NCBI GenBank assembly: GCA_036497285.1
Contig: DASXJR010000056.1
Span: forward strand, 1-64,000
Length of the DNA: 64,000 nt
Reading direction: 5' to 3'
Source: RYN-133 sp036497285
GTDB lineage: Bacteria > Actinomycetota > Actinomycetes > Mycobacteriales > Jatrophihabitantaceae
The position numbers were made by a program, and so were the translations under genes. The notes below the pieces were generated by a model. That model was not told the DNA's origin. It did not search any database and saw only the letters and a list, made by a program, of their open reading frames with translations. Positions 43,413-50,908 of this stretch are shown piece after piece; the first letter of the stretch is position 1, and every line of letters begins with the position of its first letter.

Positions 43413-44386
43413 ACGCAGAACAGTCCTTCCGCACGCTGCCGGACCTCGCCGTGCGCAGCCTCGGCGGTAGCGTCGTTTGGGCGAACGACGAATCCTTCGC
43501 CGAACGGCAGCACTTGATCGTGGACCATCCGCCGCGCTTCGACCCCGCCGCCTTCGGGCCGCGCGGCAAGATCTACGACGGTTGGGAGACCCGGCGACGC
43601 CGTGAGTTCGGCCATGACACGGCGATTGTCAGGCTGGGCGTGCCCGGCGTGATCCGCGGTGTCGTCGTCGATACCCGGTGGTTCATCGGCAACTACCCGC
43701 CCGAAGCGTCGGTCGAGGCCACAGCACTCGACGGGAACCCCTCCATACCCCGGTTGCTGGACGACGCGGGGTGGACGACGCTTCTCCGCCGCAAAAAGAT
43801 CCACGGCGATACCGAGAACGCCTTTGCGATCGACTCGTCCGACCGGTGGACGCACGTCCGACTGTCGATCTACCCCGACGGTGGCGTGGCGCGGTTCCGC
43901 GTGCACGGTGAACCGATTCCCGACCGATCGACGCTCGGCGGCGTCGATCTCGCCGCCTTGGAGAACGGTGGGCTGGTCGTCGACTGCTCCGACATGTTCT
44001 ACGGCTCGCCGAACAACCTGATCTCGCCCGGAGTGCCGGCGAGCATGGCGGACGGCTGGGAGACCGCGCGCCGACGCGACTGCGGCAGCGACTGGGTCGT
44101 CATCAAGCTCGGCCTGCCCGGCACCAGCAGCGTGGTCGAGCTGGACACGTCGTACTTCGTGCACAACGCACCCGGCTGGGCGAGCGTGCGTGGCTGCGCG
44201 CTCGGAGCAGAATCCTCAATCGCAGACGCGGATTGGCGGGAACTGCTGCCGCGGACGAGGTTGCAGCCGGACACCCGCCATCGGTTCCCGGTGACAGGAA
44301 CGGACGTCCTGACCCACCTCCGTCTGGATATCTATCCCGACGGCGGGATGGCGCGGCTGCGACTGTACGGAAGGCCGGACCGCTGA
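43409..44386 (+). CDS. Allantoicase
   Basis: A 325-residue allantoate amidinohydrolase, releasing urea and ureidoglycolate. It consists of two tandem allantoicase repeats (about 25-160 and 185-325), each with a GKIYDGWETRRRREFGHDTAIVRLG-like or ADGWETARRRDCGSDWVVIKLG start (in part) and an RLSIYPDGGVARFR-like end. It is the last recognisable gene of the operon. Nine bases after its stop a degenerate copy of the 177-bp repeat array begins. Urease or ureidoglycolate lyase is not in the window. Confidence 0.95.
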   Translation: MNAEQSFRTLPDLAVRSLGGSVVWANDESFAERQHLIVDHPPRFDPAAFGPRGKIYDGWETRRRREFGHDTAIVRLGVPGVIRGVVVDTRWFIGNYPPEASVEATALDGNPSIPRLLDDAGWTTLLRRKKIHGDTENAFAIDSSDRWTHVRLSIYPDGGVARFRVHGEPIPDRSTLGGVDLAALENGGLVVDCSDMFYGSPNNLISPGVPASMADGWETARRRDCGSDWVVIKLGLPGTSSVVELDTSYFVHNAPGWASVRGCALGAESSIADADWRELLPRTRLQPDTRHRFPVTGTDVLTHLRLDIYPDGGMARLRLYGRPDR

Positions 44387-45229
44387 CCCCCGGATGCGAG
44401 CCCACGCGGCGGCGGGTGGTCGCGGGCCTCAAGTTTTGCCGGTGACCTCAGCGCGATGGAGCCACGGTTTCTCGGGCAGTGCGCTGGGTCGGCAGGGTCG
44501 ACCAACCACCCCGCCGCGCTGTCGCATTCGAGGCAGATCTGATCGGCCCAAGACCACAGCGCAAATCAGCCACCGCGGTGAGGCCCCGCGCGCCCGGCGG
44601 GTCATCGCGAGGCTGGAGTTGACCGGCGACCACGGCGCGGCGGGACCACGGTTTCTTCGGGCCGGTGGGAACGAAATTCCCGTCGGGGAGGCAGTGCGCT
44701 GGGTGTGCAGCAGTACCACCAAACTTCGTCCAGTGCGTTCTCGAGGCAGATCTATTCGGGGCCAAGACCACAGCGCAAATCAGCCACCGCGGTGAGGCCC
44801 CGCGCGCCCGGCGGGTCATCGCGAGGCTGGAGTTGACCGGCGACCACGGCGCGGCGGGGCCACGGTTTCTTCGGGCCGGTGGGAACGAAGTTCCCATCGG
44901 GGAGGCAGTGCGCTGGGTCTGCACAGTCGATCGCGTAGGACTCGCAGCTGCGCTTTCGAGGCAGATCTGGTCGGGCCAAGACCACAGCGCAAATCAGCCA
45001 CCGCGGTGAGCACCCAGGCGCCCGGCGGGTCATCGCGAGGCTGGAGTTGACCGGCGACCACGGCGCGGCGGGACCACGGTTTCTTCGGGCCGGTGGGAAC
45101 GAAGTTCCCGTCGGGCAGGCAGTGCGCTGGGTCGGCAGGATCGGCGCCAAAAAATTTGCCCGGAAATTGTTTTTCGAATTGTGCGGCTGAGGCCCGGAAA
45201 CTGTCGTACCCGGGTTCTAGTTTCGAGGT
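44387..45229. repeat. Array of three 177-178 bp repeats plus one degenerate copy
   Basis: Copies R1 (44528-44704), R2 (44741-44918) and R3 (44956-45132) differ at few positions, about 97% identical by eye. R0 (about 44395-44489) is degenerate and lacks about 29 bases. Spacers are 38 bp (44490-44527), 36 bp (44705-44740) and 37 bp (44919-44955). Their edges are loosely alike but their centres are unrelated. Each full copy starts TCGAGGCAGATCT, contains the palindrome CACCGCGGTG and a GGGAAC-GAA-GTTCCC hairpin (exact in R2 and R3, one mismatch in R1) and ends GCAGTGCGCTGGGT. No conserved reading frame spans the copies (periods 213 and 215). The final 97 bases before the HNH gene are A/T-richer and include AAAAAATTTG. 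Confidence 0.9.
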
Positions 45230-46564
45230 ATGGGACAGGTCGGGTTCGCCGGGGCGGTCGCCGCGCTGCGCGACGCTGTCGACGGGCTGCTCGGCGCCGC
45301 GGACCTCGCGTTGTTGCCGGCCGGCGAGCTGCCCGGCCTGTTCGCCGAGCTGGAGACCGAGCGGCGCCGGCTGGAGGCGGTTGATCACGAGCTGTTGGTT
45401 GCCCTGGACGAGCGTGGGATCGCCGGTGAGTACGGCCGCACCAGCACCGCCGATCTGTTGACCGAGCTGTGCCGGGTGGCGCCGGGGGAGGCCAAAGCCC
45501 GGCTGCATGCCGCCCGTGATCTCGGGCCGCGCCGGGAGGTCAGTGGTGCCCCGTTGGCGCCGATCTTCGCGCGGGTCGCCGACGCGCAACGCGCCGGCGA
45601 GCTGTCGACCGGCCACGCGAAGGTGATCACGCAGACGGTCGCGGCGATCCCGGCCAAGCTCTCCTTCGAGGTGGCCGGGCCGGTCGAGCAGTTCCTGGTC
45701 GAGCAAGCCAAGCATCTGGACCCGAAGCAGCTGGCCGCGGCGGCGCAGCGGCTGCTCGCGACGGTGGATCCGGACGGCGCCGCCCCGCGCGAGGAAGAGC
45801 AGCAGCGGCGCCGCGGCTTCGACCTGGTTCACAAACCCGACGGACGGTGGCTGGTGGCCGGGCGGGAGGTCACCGACGAGTTCGCCGCGGTGTGGTCCAC
45901 CCTGCTCGACACCCTGTCCGCTCCGGCACCGGCCGAGGACGGCCTGCCCGATGACCGCACCCCCTCCCAGCGCCGCCACGACGCGATGATCGAGATCGCC
46001 CAGCGGCTGCTCCGCTCGGGCACCCTTCCCGACTGCGGCGGCGTCCCGGCGACCATCGCCTTGTCGGTGCGTGCCGAGGACCTCGAGCAACAGTCCGGGG
46101 TGGCGCTGAGCGAATCCGGCGCCACCATCGGCATCACCGCCGCGATGCGGCTCGCCGACCAGTGCGAACTGTTCACCACCGTGTTCGACCGGCACGGCGC
46201 CATCCTGTGCGCCGGCCGCAGCCAACGCCTCGCCAACCGGGCCCAACGCCGCGCGCTCGCCGCCCGCGACGGCGGCTGCAGCTTCCCCGGCTGCACCCGC
46301 CCCGCCTCCTGGTGCCAAGCCCATCATGTGATCGCCTGGATCGACGGCGGCCCCACCGACATCGACAACCTGGCGCTGGTCTGCGGATTCCACCACCGCA
46401 GCTTCGAACAGGCCGGGTGGCTCGTGCGCATCATCGACGGCGTGCCGGAATGGCTCCCGCCACCATGGCTCGATCAACAACAAAAACCCCGCCGCAACAC
46501 CGCCCACCACCTACCCGAATTCACATTCGAACCCGGCACAGACCACGACGCCCGCGACCCATGA
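45230..46564 (+). CDS. DUF222 domain HNH endonuclease (13E12-type)
   Basis: A 444-residue actinobacterial HNH protein. DUF222 covers about residues 25-330 and the HNH module about 345-395: the CSFPGCTRPASWCQAHHVIAW zinc/His element, then DGGPTDIDNLALVCGFHHRSFE. The C-terminus is a Pro-rich tail. This family is multicopy and often linked to mobile DNA (REP13E12 in mycobacteria), but its role is undefined. The ATG lies 97 bases after the last array repeat. The unusual repeat array directly upstream is the most notable context. Confidence 0.92.
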   Translation: MGQVGFAGAVAALRDAVDGLLGAADLALLPAGELPGLFAELETERRRLEAVDHELLVALDERGIAGEYGRTSTADLLTELCRVAPGEAKARLHAARDLGPRREVSGAPLAPIFARVADAQRAGELSTGHAKVITQTVAAIPAKLSFEVAGPVEQFLVEQAKHLDPKQLAAAAQRLLATVDPDGAAPREEEQQRRRGFDLVHKPDGRWLVAGREVTDEFAAVWSTLLDTLSAPAPAEDGLPDDRTPSQRRHDAMIEIAQRLLRSGTLPDCGGVPATIALSVRAEDLEQQSGVALSESGATIGITAAMRLADQCELFTTVFDRHGAILCAGRSQRLANRAQRRALAARDGGCSFPGCTRPASWCQAHHVIAWIDGGPTDIDNLALVCGFHHRSFEQAGWLVRIIDGVPEWLPPPWLDQQQKPRRNTAHHLPEFTFEPGTDHDARDP

Positions 46565-46645
46565 CCACACCCTGTTGATCGCCGGGACGGGCCGCGGTTA
46601 CGATTCCGCCGCTGTTGCGCCGTCGTCTCTTTCGGAAGGTCACCC

Positions 46646-47440
46646 GTGCTGCGAATTTTGCGGAGTTCGTCGCGCGCCGTTGTCGTCCTGACGATCTTCT
46701 GCGCCCTGTTCGCCGGACTGGTCGCCATCATTGCGGCGTCGTCGGACGCCGCCAACGGGCACCCGGCGAAACCGAGCGCAACCGCCACCAGGACCCCGGA
46801 CCGGGCTCGCACGCAGACTTCGACCAGAACCTTGCTCCGGCAGCTCGCCGTCACCAGCGAACACAGCGCCGGCTACGACCGCGACCTGTTCAAGTTGTGG
46901 GACTCGCAGGGCGGCGGCTGCGACACCCGCGATCGCGTCCTCATCACCGAGGCGATCACCCGTCCACACGTGTCGAGCAGTTGCGCCTTGACCGACGGCA
47001 AGTGGCGCTCCCCGTATGACAGGGTGACGACGACCGATCCGTCCACCTTCGACATCGACCATCTCGTGCCGCTGGCCGAAGCGTGGCAGTCCGGCGCATG
47101 GCGCTGGAGTGGGAACACCCGCGAGGCATACGCGAACGACTTGGGGTACGGCCCGGACCTGGTCGCTGTCACCGCGCACTCGAACCGGTCCAAGGGCGAC
47201 AGCGAACCGTCCGCATGGCTGCCGACGACACGATCATTCGACTGCACCTACGAAGCCTGGTGGGTCGCGGTGAAGTGGCGCTGGCACCTGTCGGTCGATT
47301 CGGCGGAGAAGCGGTGGCTGTCGACCCACCTCGCCACATGCGGATGGCCGAGCGTGACGACTCCGTCACGGCCGACCACTACGACAACCGTCAGCGCGGG
47401 ACTTGGTACTTCAGATGGAGCACCCGGCGACCCTGGATGA
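46646..47440 (+). CDS. Secreted HNH nuclease (DUF1524/GmrSD C-terminal type)
   Basis: A 264-residue protein with a signal or anchor region at residues 10-32 and a Thr/Pro-rich linker. The DUF1524 HNH core is DIDHLVPLAEAWQSGAWRW (His and Asp of the fold) with YANDLGYGPDLVAVTAHSNRSKGDSEPSAWLP (Asn and Lys). This His-Asn-Asn type nuclease is typical of extracellular DNases and GmrSD-like restriction proteins. The start is GTG at 46646. Its Thr-rich C-terminus overlaps the convergent reductase gene by 50 bases. It sits 81 bases after the DUF222-HNH gene. Confidence 0.88.
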   Translation: MLRILRSSSRAVVVLTIFCALFAGLVAIIAASSDAANGHPAKPSATATRTPDRARTQTSTRTLLRQLAVTSEHSAGYDRDLFKLWDSQGGGCDTRDRVLITEAITRPHVSSSCALTDGKWRSPYDRVTTTDPSTFDIDHLVPLAEAWQSGAWRWSGNTREAYANDLGYGPDLVAVTAHSNRSKGDSEPSAWLPTTRSFDCTYEAWWVAVKWRWHLSVDSAEKRWLSTHLATCGWPSVTTPSRPTTTTTVSAGLGTSDGAPGDPG

Positions 47441-47969
47441 CGACGTCGGGGTCCAACAGCAGGTGCTGGGCATCGACCCGTCCGAAGTACGGCTTGCCCG
47501 AACCGAACACGACGGGCACGACGTCCATCGCCACTTCGTCGATCAGCCCGAGAGCGAATGCTTGCCCGCCGATGTCGCCTGCAGTGACGGCGACATCGTG
47601 GTCGCCGGCGAGGTCCTTCGCGGTGGCGATGGCAGTTCCCACGTCGTCGACGAAATGGCAGGACGCCTCGGGATGCCAACCGTCGGGCTTCGGACGATGC
47701 GACACCACGACGATGTGGTTGCCCGCGGGCGGCGTGCCTTCCCACCCGTTGGTCAGGTCGAACAGATGCCGGCCCATGACCGTCGCGCCGAGGCGTTCCC
47801 ACATCGGGCGGACGTAGCCGACCGAAGTCTGGCTGACCTTGAACGGTCCGCCGTCCACGATGTCGGCGTCGCCGTTGAAGTACCAGTCGAACAGCGGACC
47901 GACTTCGTCGTTCGCGTCGGCGATGAAGCCGTCGACGGAGACCACCGCATGCATCATGACCGTGCTCAT
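47391..47969 (-). CDS. Dihydrofolate reductase-family protein (RibD C-terminal-like)
   Basis: A 192-residue NADPH-dependent reductase fold protein. Visible elements are MMHAVVSVDGFIADANDEVGPLFDW, the LGATVMGRHLFDLTNGWEG segment, and VTAGDIGGQAFALGLIDEVAMDVVPVVFGSGKPYF (each in part). This group includes RibD C-terminal enzymes and uncharacterised resistance-linked reductases rather than true FolA. Start is MSTVMMHAV at 47969. It overlaps the convergent secreted HNH gene by 50 bases and is followed by the DUF1801 gene upstream. Confidence 0.88.
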   Translation of the reverse strand: MSTVMMHAVVSVDGFIADANDEVGPLFDWYFNGDADIVDGGPFKVSQTSVGYVRPMWERLGATVMGRHLFDLTNGWEGTPPAGNHIVVVSHRPKPDGWHPEASCHFVDDVGTAIATAKDLAGDHDVAVTAGDIGGQAFALGLIDEVAMDVVPVVFGSGKPYFGRVDAQHLLLDPDVVIQGRRVLHLKYQVPR

Positions 47970-47976
47970 GTTTGGA

Positions 47977-48390
47977 TCATGCCCGCTCGTCCGCCGACTT
48001 CGTTGGACGCTCGAGGCGACGCCAGCCGCCCGCTCTGTTGCGCGCCGCGATGGCCCGGATCATGTCGATGATCGCGCTGCGGTTCATGCGGTCACCCTCG
48101 TAGATCTGGACGGCTCGTGCAGTTGCATTGCCGTGGCCCTGGTTGATGATGCGCTCAGGGTCGGGGACGGTCGGGTCGTACAGGAACAGGTTGATGTGGT
48201 CCTTGGTGGCGAGCAACGCGCACACGTTGCCATCGAGGACGAAGTACGGCTGCACCGACCGCTTGATCGTCTCTTCGATATCCGGATCGGCGACCCGAAC
48301 CATTTCGCGCACATCATTGCAGATCTCGCGCTGCCACGGCGGAAGCCCGTCGATGTATGCGTCGACGCCCGTGTGACCGCCTCCGGACAT
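47977..48390 (-). CDS. DUF1801 family protein
   Basis: A 137-residue YdhG/DUF1801-like protein. Recognisable features are the N-terminal AYIDGLPPWQREICNDVREMV, the PDIEETIKRSVQPYFVLDGNVCALLATKDHINLFLY segment (in part) and the GHGNATARAVQIYEGD region. The fold is related to frataxin-like iron-chaperone candidates, but the function is not known. It lies seven bases upstream of the dihydrofolate-reductase-family gene in the same direction, so the two probably form an operon. Confidence 0.85.
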   Translation of the reverse strand: MSGGGHTGVDAYIDGLPPWQREICNDVREMVRVADPDIEETIKRSVQPYFVLDGNVCALLATKDHINLFLYDPTVPDPERIINQGHGNATARAVQIYEGDRMNRSAIIDMIRAIAARNRAGGWRRLERPTKSADERA

Positions 48391-48399
48391 GGAGGCAGC

Positions 48400-48601
48400 C
48401 TAAGCCTTCGCCGCGCTCGTCAGGAAAGTTCTGTCCTCGATCAGCGCTGTGCCGACACCATCGCCGCGCGCATCGGGTGTCACGTACAGGTCCTGCAGTT
48501 CGGCGACCAAGCCGGACTCCAAGATCCCGGTCGTAGAACGCGCGCGCCAACCGCAACAGCACCGGCACGTCTTCAGGCGCCGCTACTCGGATCTTGATCA
48601 C
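48400..48601 (-). pseudogene. GNAT acetyltransferase remnant
   Basis: An N-terminal piece IKIRVAAPEDVPVLLRLARAFYDRD and a separate piece LVAELQDLYVTPDARGDGVGTALI lie in different frames with a large internal deletion. The second contains motif A of GNAT acetyltransferases (acetyl-CoA binding). The joined length is about 67 codons, less than half of the usual 150. It is a decayed gene. It lies 22 bases from the downstream end of the ECF42 gene and could once have belonged to that operon. Confidence 0.7.
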
Positions 48602-48622
48602 GGGCGGGACGATATCTGGACG

Positions 48623-49768
48623 TCAATCCCGCAGCGCGTCGTGCAGGCGCGCGGCCTGGCGGGTGAGGTGGTCGCGTTCGGCGAGGTTGCCGGCGGCGCG
48701 GGCCGCGTCTGCGTACAACCGAGCCGCAAGCGCGCGGTCGCCGGACCGCTCGCGGAGGTAGGCCTCGACCGCCGCGCGCCGAGGCACGCCGGGATCCACC
48801 CGGTCGAGAGCGGCGAGCCCGGCCTGCGCCCCGTCCGCTTCACCGACCGCGACGGCACGGTTGAGGCGGACGACCGGGCTGTCGACGAGGCGGACGAGTT
48901 CGTCGTACCACTCCACGATCTGCACCCAGTCGGTCTCATCCGTCGTTCGAGCGTCGGCGTGCAGGGCGGCGATCGCCGCCTGCGCCTGGTATTCGCCGAG
49001 CCGGTCGCTGCCCAGCGCGGATTGCAGGGTCGCTACGCCCTCGGCGATCAGTTCGGTGTTCCACCGTGACCTGTCCTGCTGGGCCAGCGGGACGAGCGCG
49101 CCGTCGGCTGTCGTCCGCGCGGTGCGGCGGGCGTGGTGCAGCAGCATGAGGGCGAGCAGCCCGGACGCCTCCTCGTCGTCGGTCATCGAAGTCACCTGCC
49201 GGGTCAGCCGGATCGCCTCCTCGGCAAGGTCCACCTCGCCGGTGTAGCCCTCGTTGAACACCAGGTAGAGCACCCGCAGCACGGTGGCCAGGTCGCCGGG
49301 TTCGTCGAGACGCACGCCCGAGACGGTGCGCTTCGCCCGACTGATCCGCTGCGCCATGGTCGCCTCGGGCACGAGGTACGCCTCGGCGATCTGACGCGTG
49401 GTCAGACCGCCCACCGCTCGCAGGGTGAGCGCCACCGCCGACGCCGGCGTGAGCGACGGATGGGCGCACAGGAAGTAGAGGCGCAGGGTGTCGCCCGTGT
49501 CGTCGGTCGGCCCCGGCGCCGGCTCCGCCGCGACCCGGGCCTCGCGCGCTTGCCGGGAGCTTTCCGCGCGGATCGTGTCGAGGAACCTGCGCCAGGCGAC
49601 CGTGATCAGCCAGCCCTTCGGATCCGCCGGTGGTTCCTGCGGCCAGGTCGCCAACGCCCGGATCAACGCGTCCTGCACGGCGTCCTCGGCTGTCGCGAAG
49701 TCGGCTCCGCGACGGACGAGGACACCCGTGACCGCGGGGATCAGCTCCCGCAGCAGCGCTTCGTTCAC
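48623..49768 (-). CDS. ECF42-type sigma factor with C-terminal extension
   Basis: A 381-residue sigma factor. The sigma2 region is near residues 10-75 (FATAEDAVQDALIRALATWP) and sigma4 near 110-170, including TTRQIAEAYLVPEATMAQRISRAKRTV. The remaining 200 residues are the TPR/DUF6596-like extension seen in ECF42, with VLYLVFNEGYTG and SPVVRLNRAVAVGEADG. The GTG at 49768 overlaps the YciI-like stop as GTGA; an ATG-like start at 49816 is upstream of that gene's end and less likely. No anti-sigma factor is encoded nearby, as expected for the group. Confidence 0.9.
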   Translation of the reverse strand: MNEALLRELIPAVTGVLVRRGADFATAEDAVQDALIRALATWPQEPPADPKGWLITVAWRRFLDTIRAESSRQAREARVAAEPAPGPTDDTGDTLRLYFLCAHPSLTPASAVALTLRAVGGLTTRQIAEAYLVPEATMAQRISRAKRTVSGVRLDEPGDLATVLRVLYLVFNEGYTGEVDLAEEAIRLTRQVTSMTDDEEASGLLALMLLHHARRTARTTADGALVPLAQQDRSRWNTELIAEGVATLQSALGSDRLGEYQAQAAIAALHADARTTDETDWVQIVEWYDELVRLVDSPVVRLNRAVAVGEADGAQAGLAALDRVDPGVPRRAAVEAYLRERSGDRALAARLYADAARAAGNLAERDHLTRQAARLHDALRD

Positions 49769-50175
49769 TCCGTGACGGTAGGTGCGGCGGTCAGGAACGG
49801 ACGGAGCTCGAGCCATTCGTGGATCGGCTTGCCGCCCGGGCCGGGCGCGGCCGATAGTTCACCGGCCAGCTCGACGGCGCGCTCGTAGGTGTCGACGTCG
49901 ATCACCATCCAGCCGGCGATCAGGTCCTTCGTCTCAGCGAACGGCCCGTCGGTGACGGGCGCGCGCCCCTCGCCGTCGTAGCGCACGAACGTTCCCTCGG
50001 GCGACAGCGCCTGTCCGTCCACGAACTCGCCGGTGCCCTCCAACTTGGCGGCGAAGTCGTTCATGTACTTGATGTGCGCGTCGACCTCGGCGGGCGTCCA
50101 CTTGTCCATCGGCTCGAACGCGACGGCGGGAGTCGGGCCACCGCGGTAGTGCTTGAGCAGCAGGTACTTGGCCAT
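49765..50175 (-). CDS. YciI/DGPF-domain protein, ECF42 partner
   Basis: A 136-residue YCII-related (DGPF) protein beginning MAKYLLLKHYRGGPTPA and containing VTDGPFAETKDLIAGWMVIDVDTYERAVELA (in part), with the DGPF hallmark. Such genes are nearly always next to ECF42 sigma genes and are part of their regulon. The ATG at 50175 has an AAGGAG ribosome site, and the stop couples to the sigma factor by GTGA. A matching TGTCGA-N17-CGTC promoter lies 52-78 bases upstream. The biochemical role is unknown. Confidence 0.9.
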   Translation of the reverse strand: MAKYLLLKHYRGGPTPAVAFEPMDKWTPAEVDAHIKYMNDFAAKLEGTGEFVDGQALSPEGTFVRYDGEGRAPVTDGPFAETKDLIAGWMVIDVDTYERAVELAGELSAAPGPGGKPIHEWLELRPFLTAAPTVTE

Positions 50176-50226
50176 GAGAGTTCTCCTTCGGTGTGGCGCG
50201 ACCATTGTCGTCGCGTTCATCCCGAG

Positions 50227-50253
50227 GACGGAGCCGGCCACTCGTTCTCGACA
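50227..50253 (-). promoter_or_regulatory. Putative ECF42 promoter
   Basis: On the reverse strand TGTCGA (50248-50253) is followed after 17 bases by CGTC (50227-50230). This fits the -35/-10 pattern I recall for ECF42 factors (TGTCGA with a CGTC-like -10). The -10 is 52 bases upstream of the YciI-like start. It implies self-activation of the two-gene operon. Confidence 0.6.
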
Positions 50254-50334
50254 TCGCCCGGCAAAGAAAATTCCGGACCGTAGCGTGCCCGCCTGCCGGC
50301 TACTACCGTCCCGACGAGCACTGACCGACTCCCG

Positions 50335-50655
50335 GTGATCGTTCGCACGACCGACGAGCGGCCGAAAGGGCGTGCCCGAATACCCTCCCGTGCCGCATAC
50401 TTCTGCGGGCTCGTCGAATGGCTGGCTCGTCGGGATGTGCTGCGCCTGCGCCACGCGGTGATCAGTTCCGCTGCTGACGCGTCCGCAGGGCGGGAGCACG
50501 GCGGATTCGCCCGCCAGCTGCGTTCGGAGTTGAAGATGCTTTCGGCCTTGCCTGTCGCGGAACTGCGCGAGCAGGCCGACGGGCTTGCCCGAGACATTCG
50601 AGAACTCGACGTGCGCATCCAGCGGTCCAACTGGGAGGTTGATCTGGTCGACTGA
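50335..50655 (+). CDS. Hypothetical protein with helical C-terminus
   Basis: A 106-residue protein with no recognised family. It starts with GTG at 50335. The C-terminal half (about 60-106) is predicted to be a charged amphipathic helix, with repeated ELREQADGLARDIRELDVRIQ-type heptad spacing, ending NWEVDLVD. It could be a small coiled-coil adaptor. Composition and codon use match the surrounding genome. It is divergent from the YciI/ECF42 operon. A shorter form starting near the MLSALPVAEL segment is possible. Confidence 0.5.
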   Translation: MIVRTTDERPKGRARIPSRAAYFCGLVEWLARRDVLRLRHAVISSAADASAGREHGGFARQLRSELKMLSALPVAELREQADGLARDIRELDVRIQRSNWEVDLVD

Positions 50656-50733
50656 TCAAAGTCGGGTGAAGCAGGTACTCGTCGCGGAGGCGTGCACACA
50701 ACCCGCGGCCGACGGGTATTCGGCCATTCTGGT

Positions 50734-50775
50734 GCACGAAGGGCAGTGCCGAGGGTTCGACTCCCTCTTCGTACA
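50734..50775 (+). other. tRNA-like minihelix (acceptor plus T-arm only)
   Basis: GAGGG-TTCGACT-CCCTC (50751-50767) is a perfect tRNA T-arm. It is followed by TTCGTAC (50768-50774) and an A at the discriminator position. GCACGAA (50734-50740) pairs with TTCGTAC at six of seven positions. Only ten bases lie between the acceptor-like strand and the T-arm, so the D-arm and anticodon arm are absent. It could be a tRNA gene scar from integration, or a functional minihelix RNA. The rest of 50656-50908 holds nothing else I can identify. Confidence 0.5.
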
Positions 50776-50908
50776 TCGCAGCCCAGCACGGCACACAGGT
50801 AACCGGGCACGAAGCACAGCACATCACCACGTGCAGATCCGCGACGACGAGGGCGGGCAAGGGGCACTTCACCCAACGGATTCGAGTTGCCCGATTTGGC
50901 CTGCGCTA

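Noticed and set aside
44395..45132. CRISPR array
   Set aside because: Repeats are 177 bp rather than 20-50 bp and no cas gene is near. Repeat-spacer geometry was kept as a separate finding.
44816..46510. A 564-codon reverse reading frame covering the DUF222-HNH gene and part of the array
   Set aside because: It is antisense to a clear HNH gene, low in protein-like features and explained by the GC-rich third-position bias.
50699..50775. Complete tRNA gene
   Set aside because: No D-arm or anticodon arm can be placed; only the acceptor/T-arm half is recognisable.
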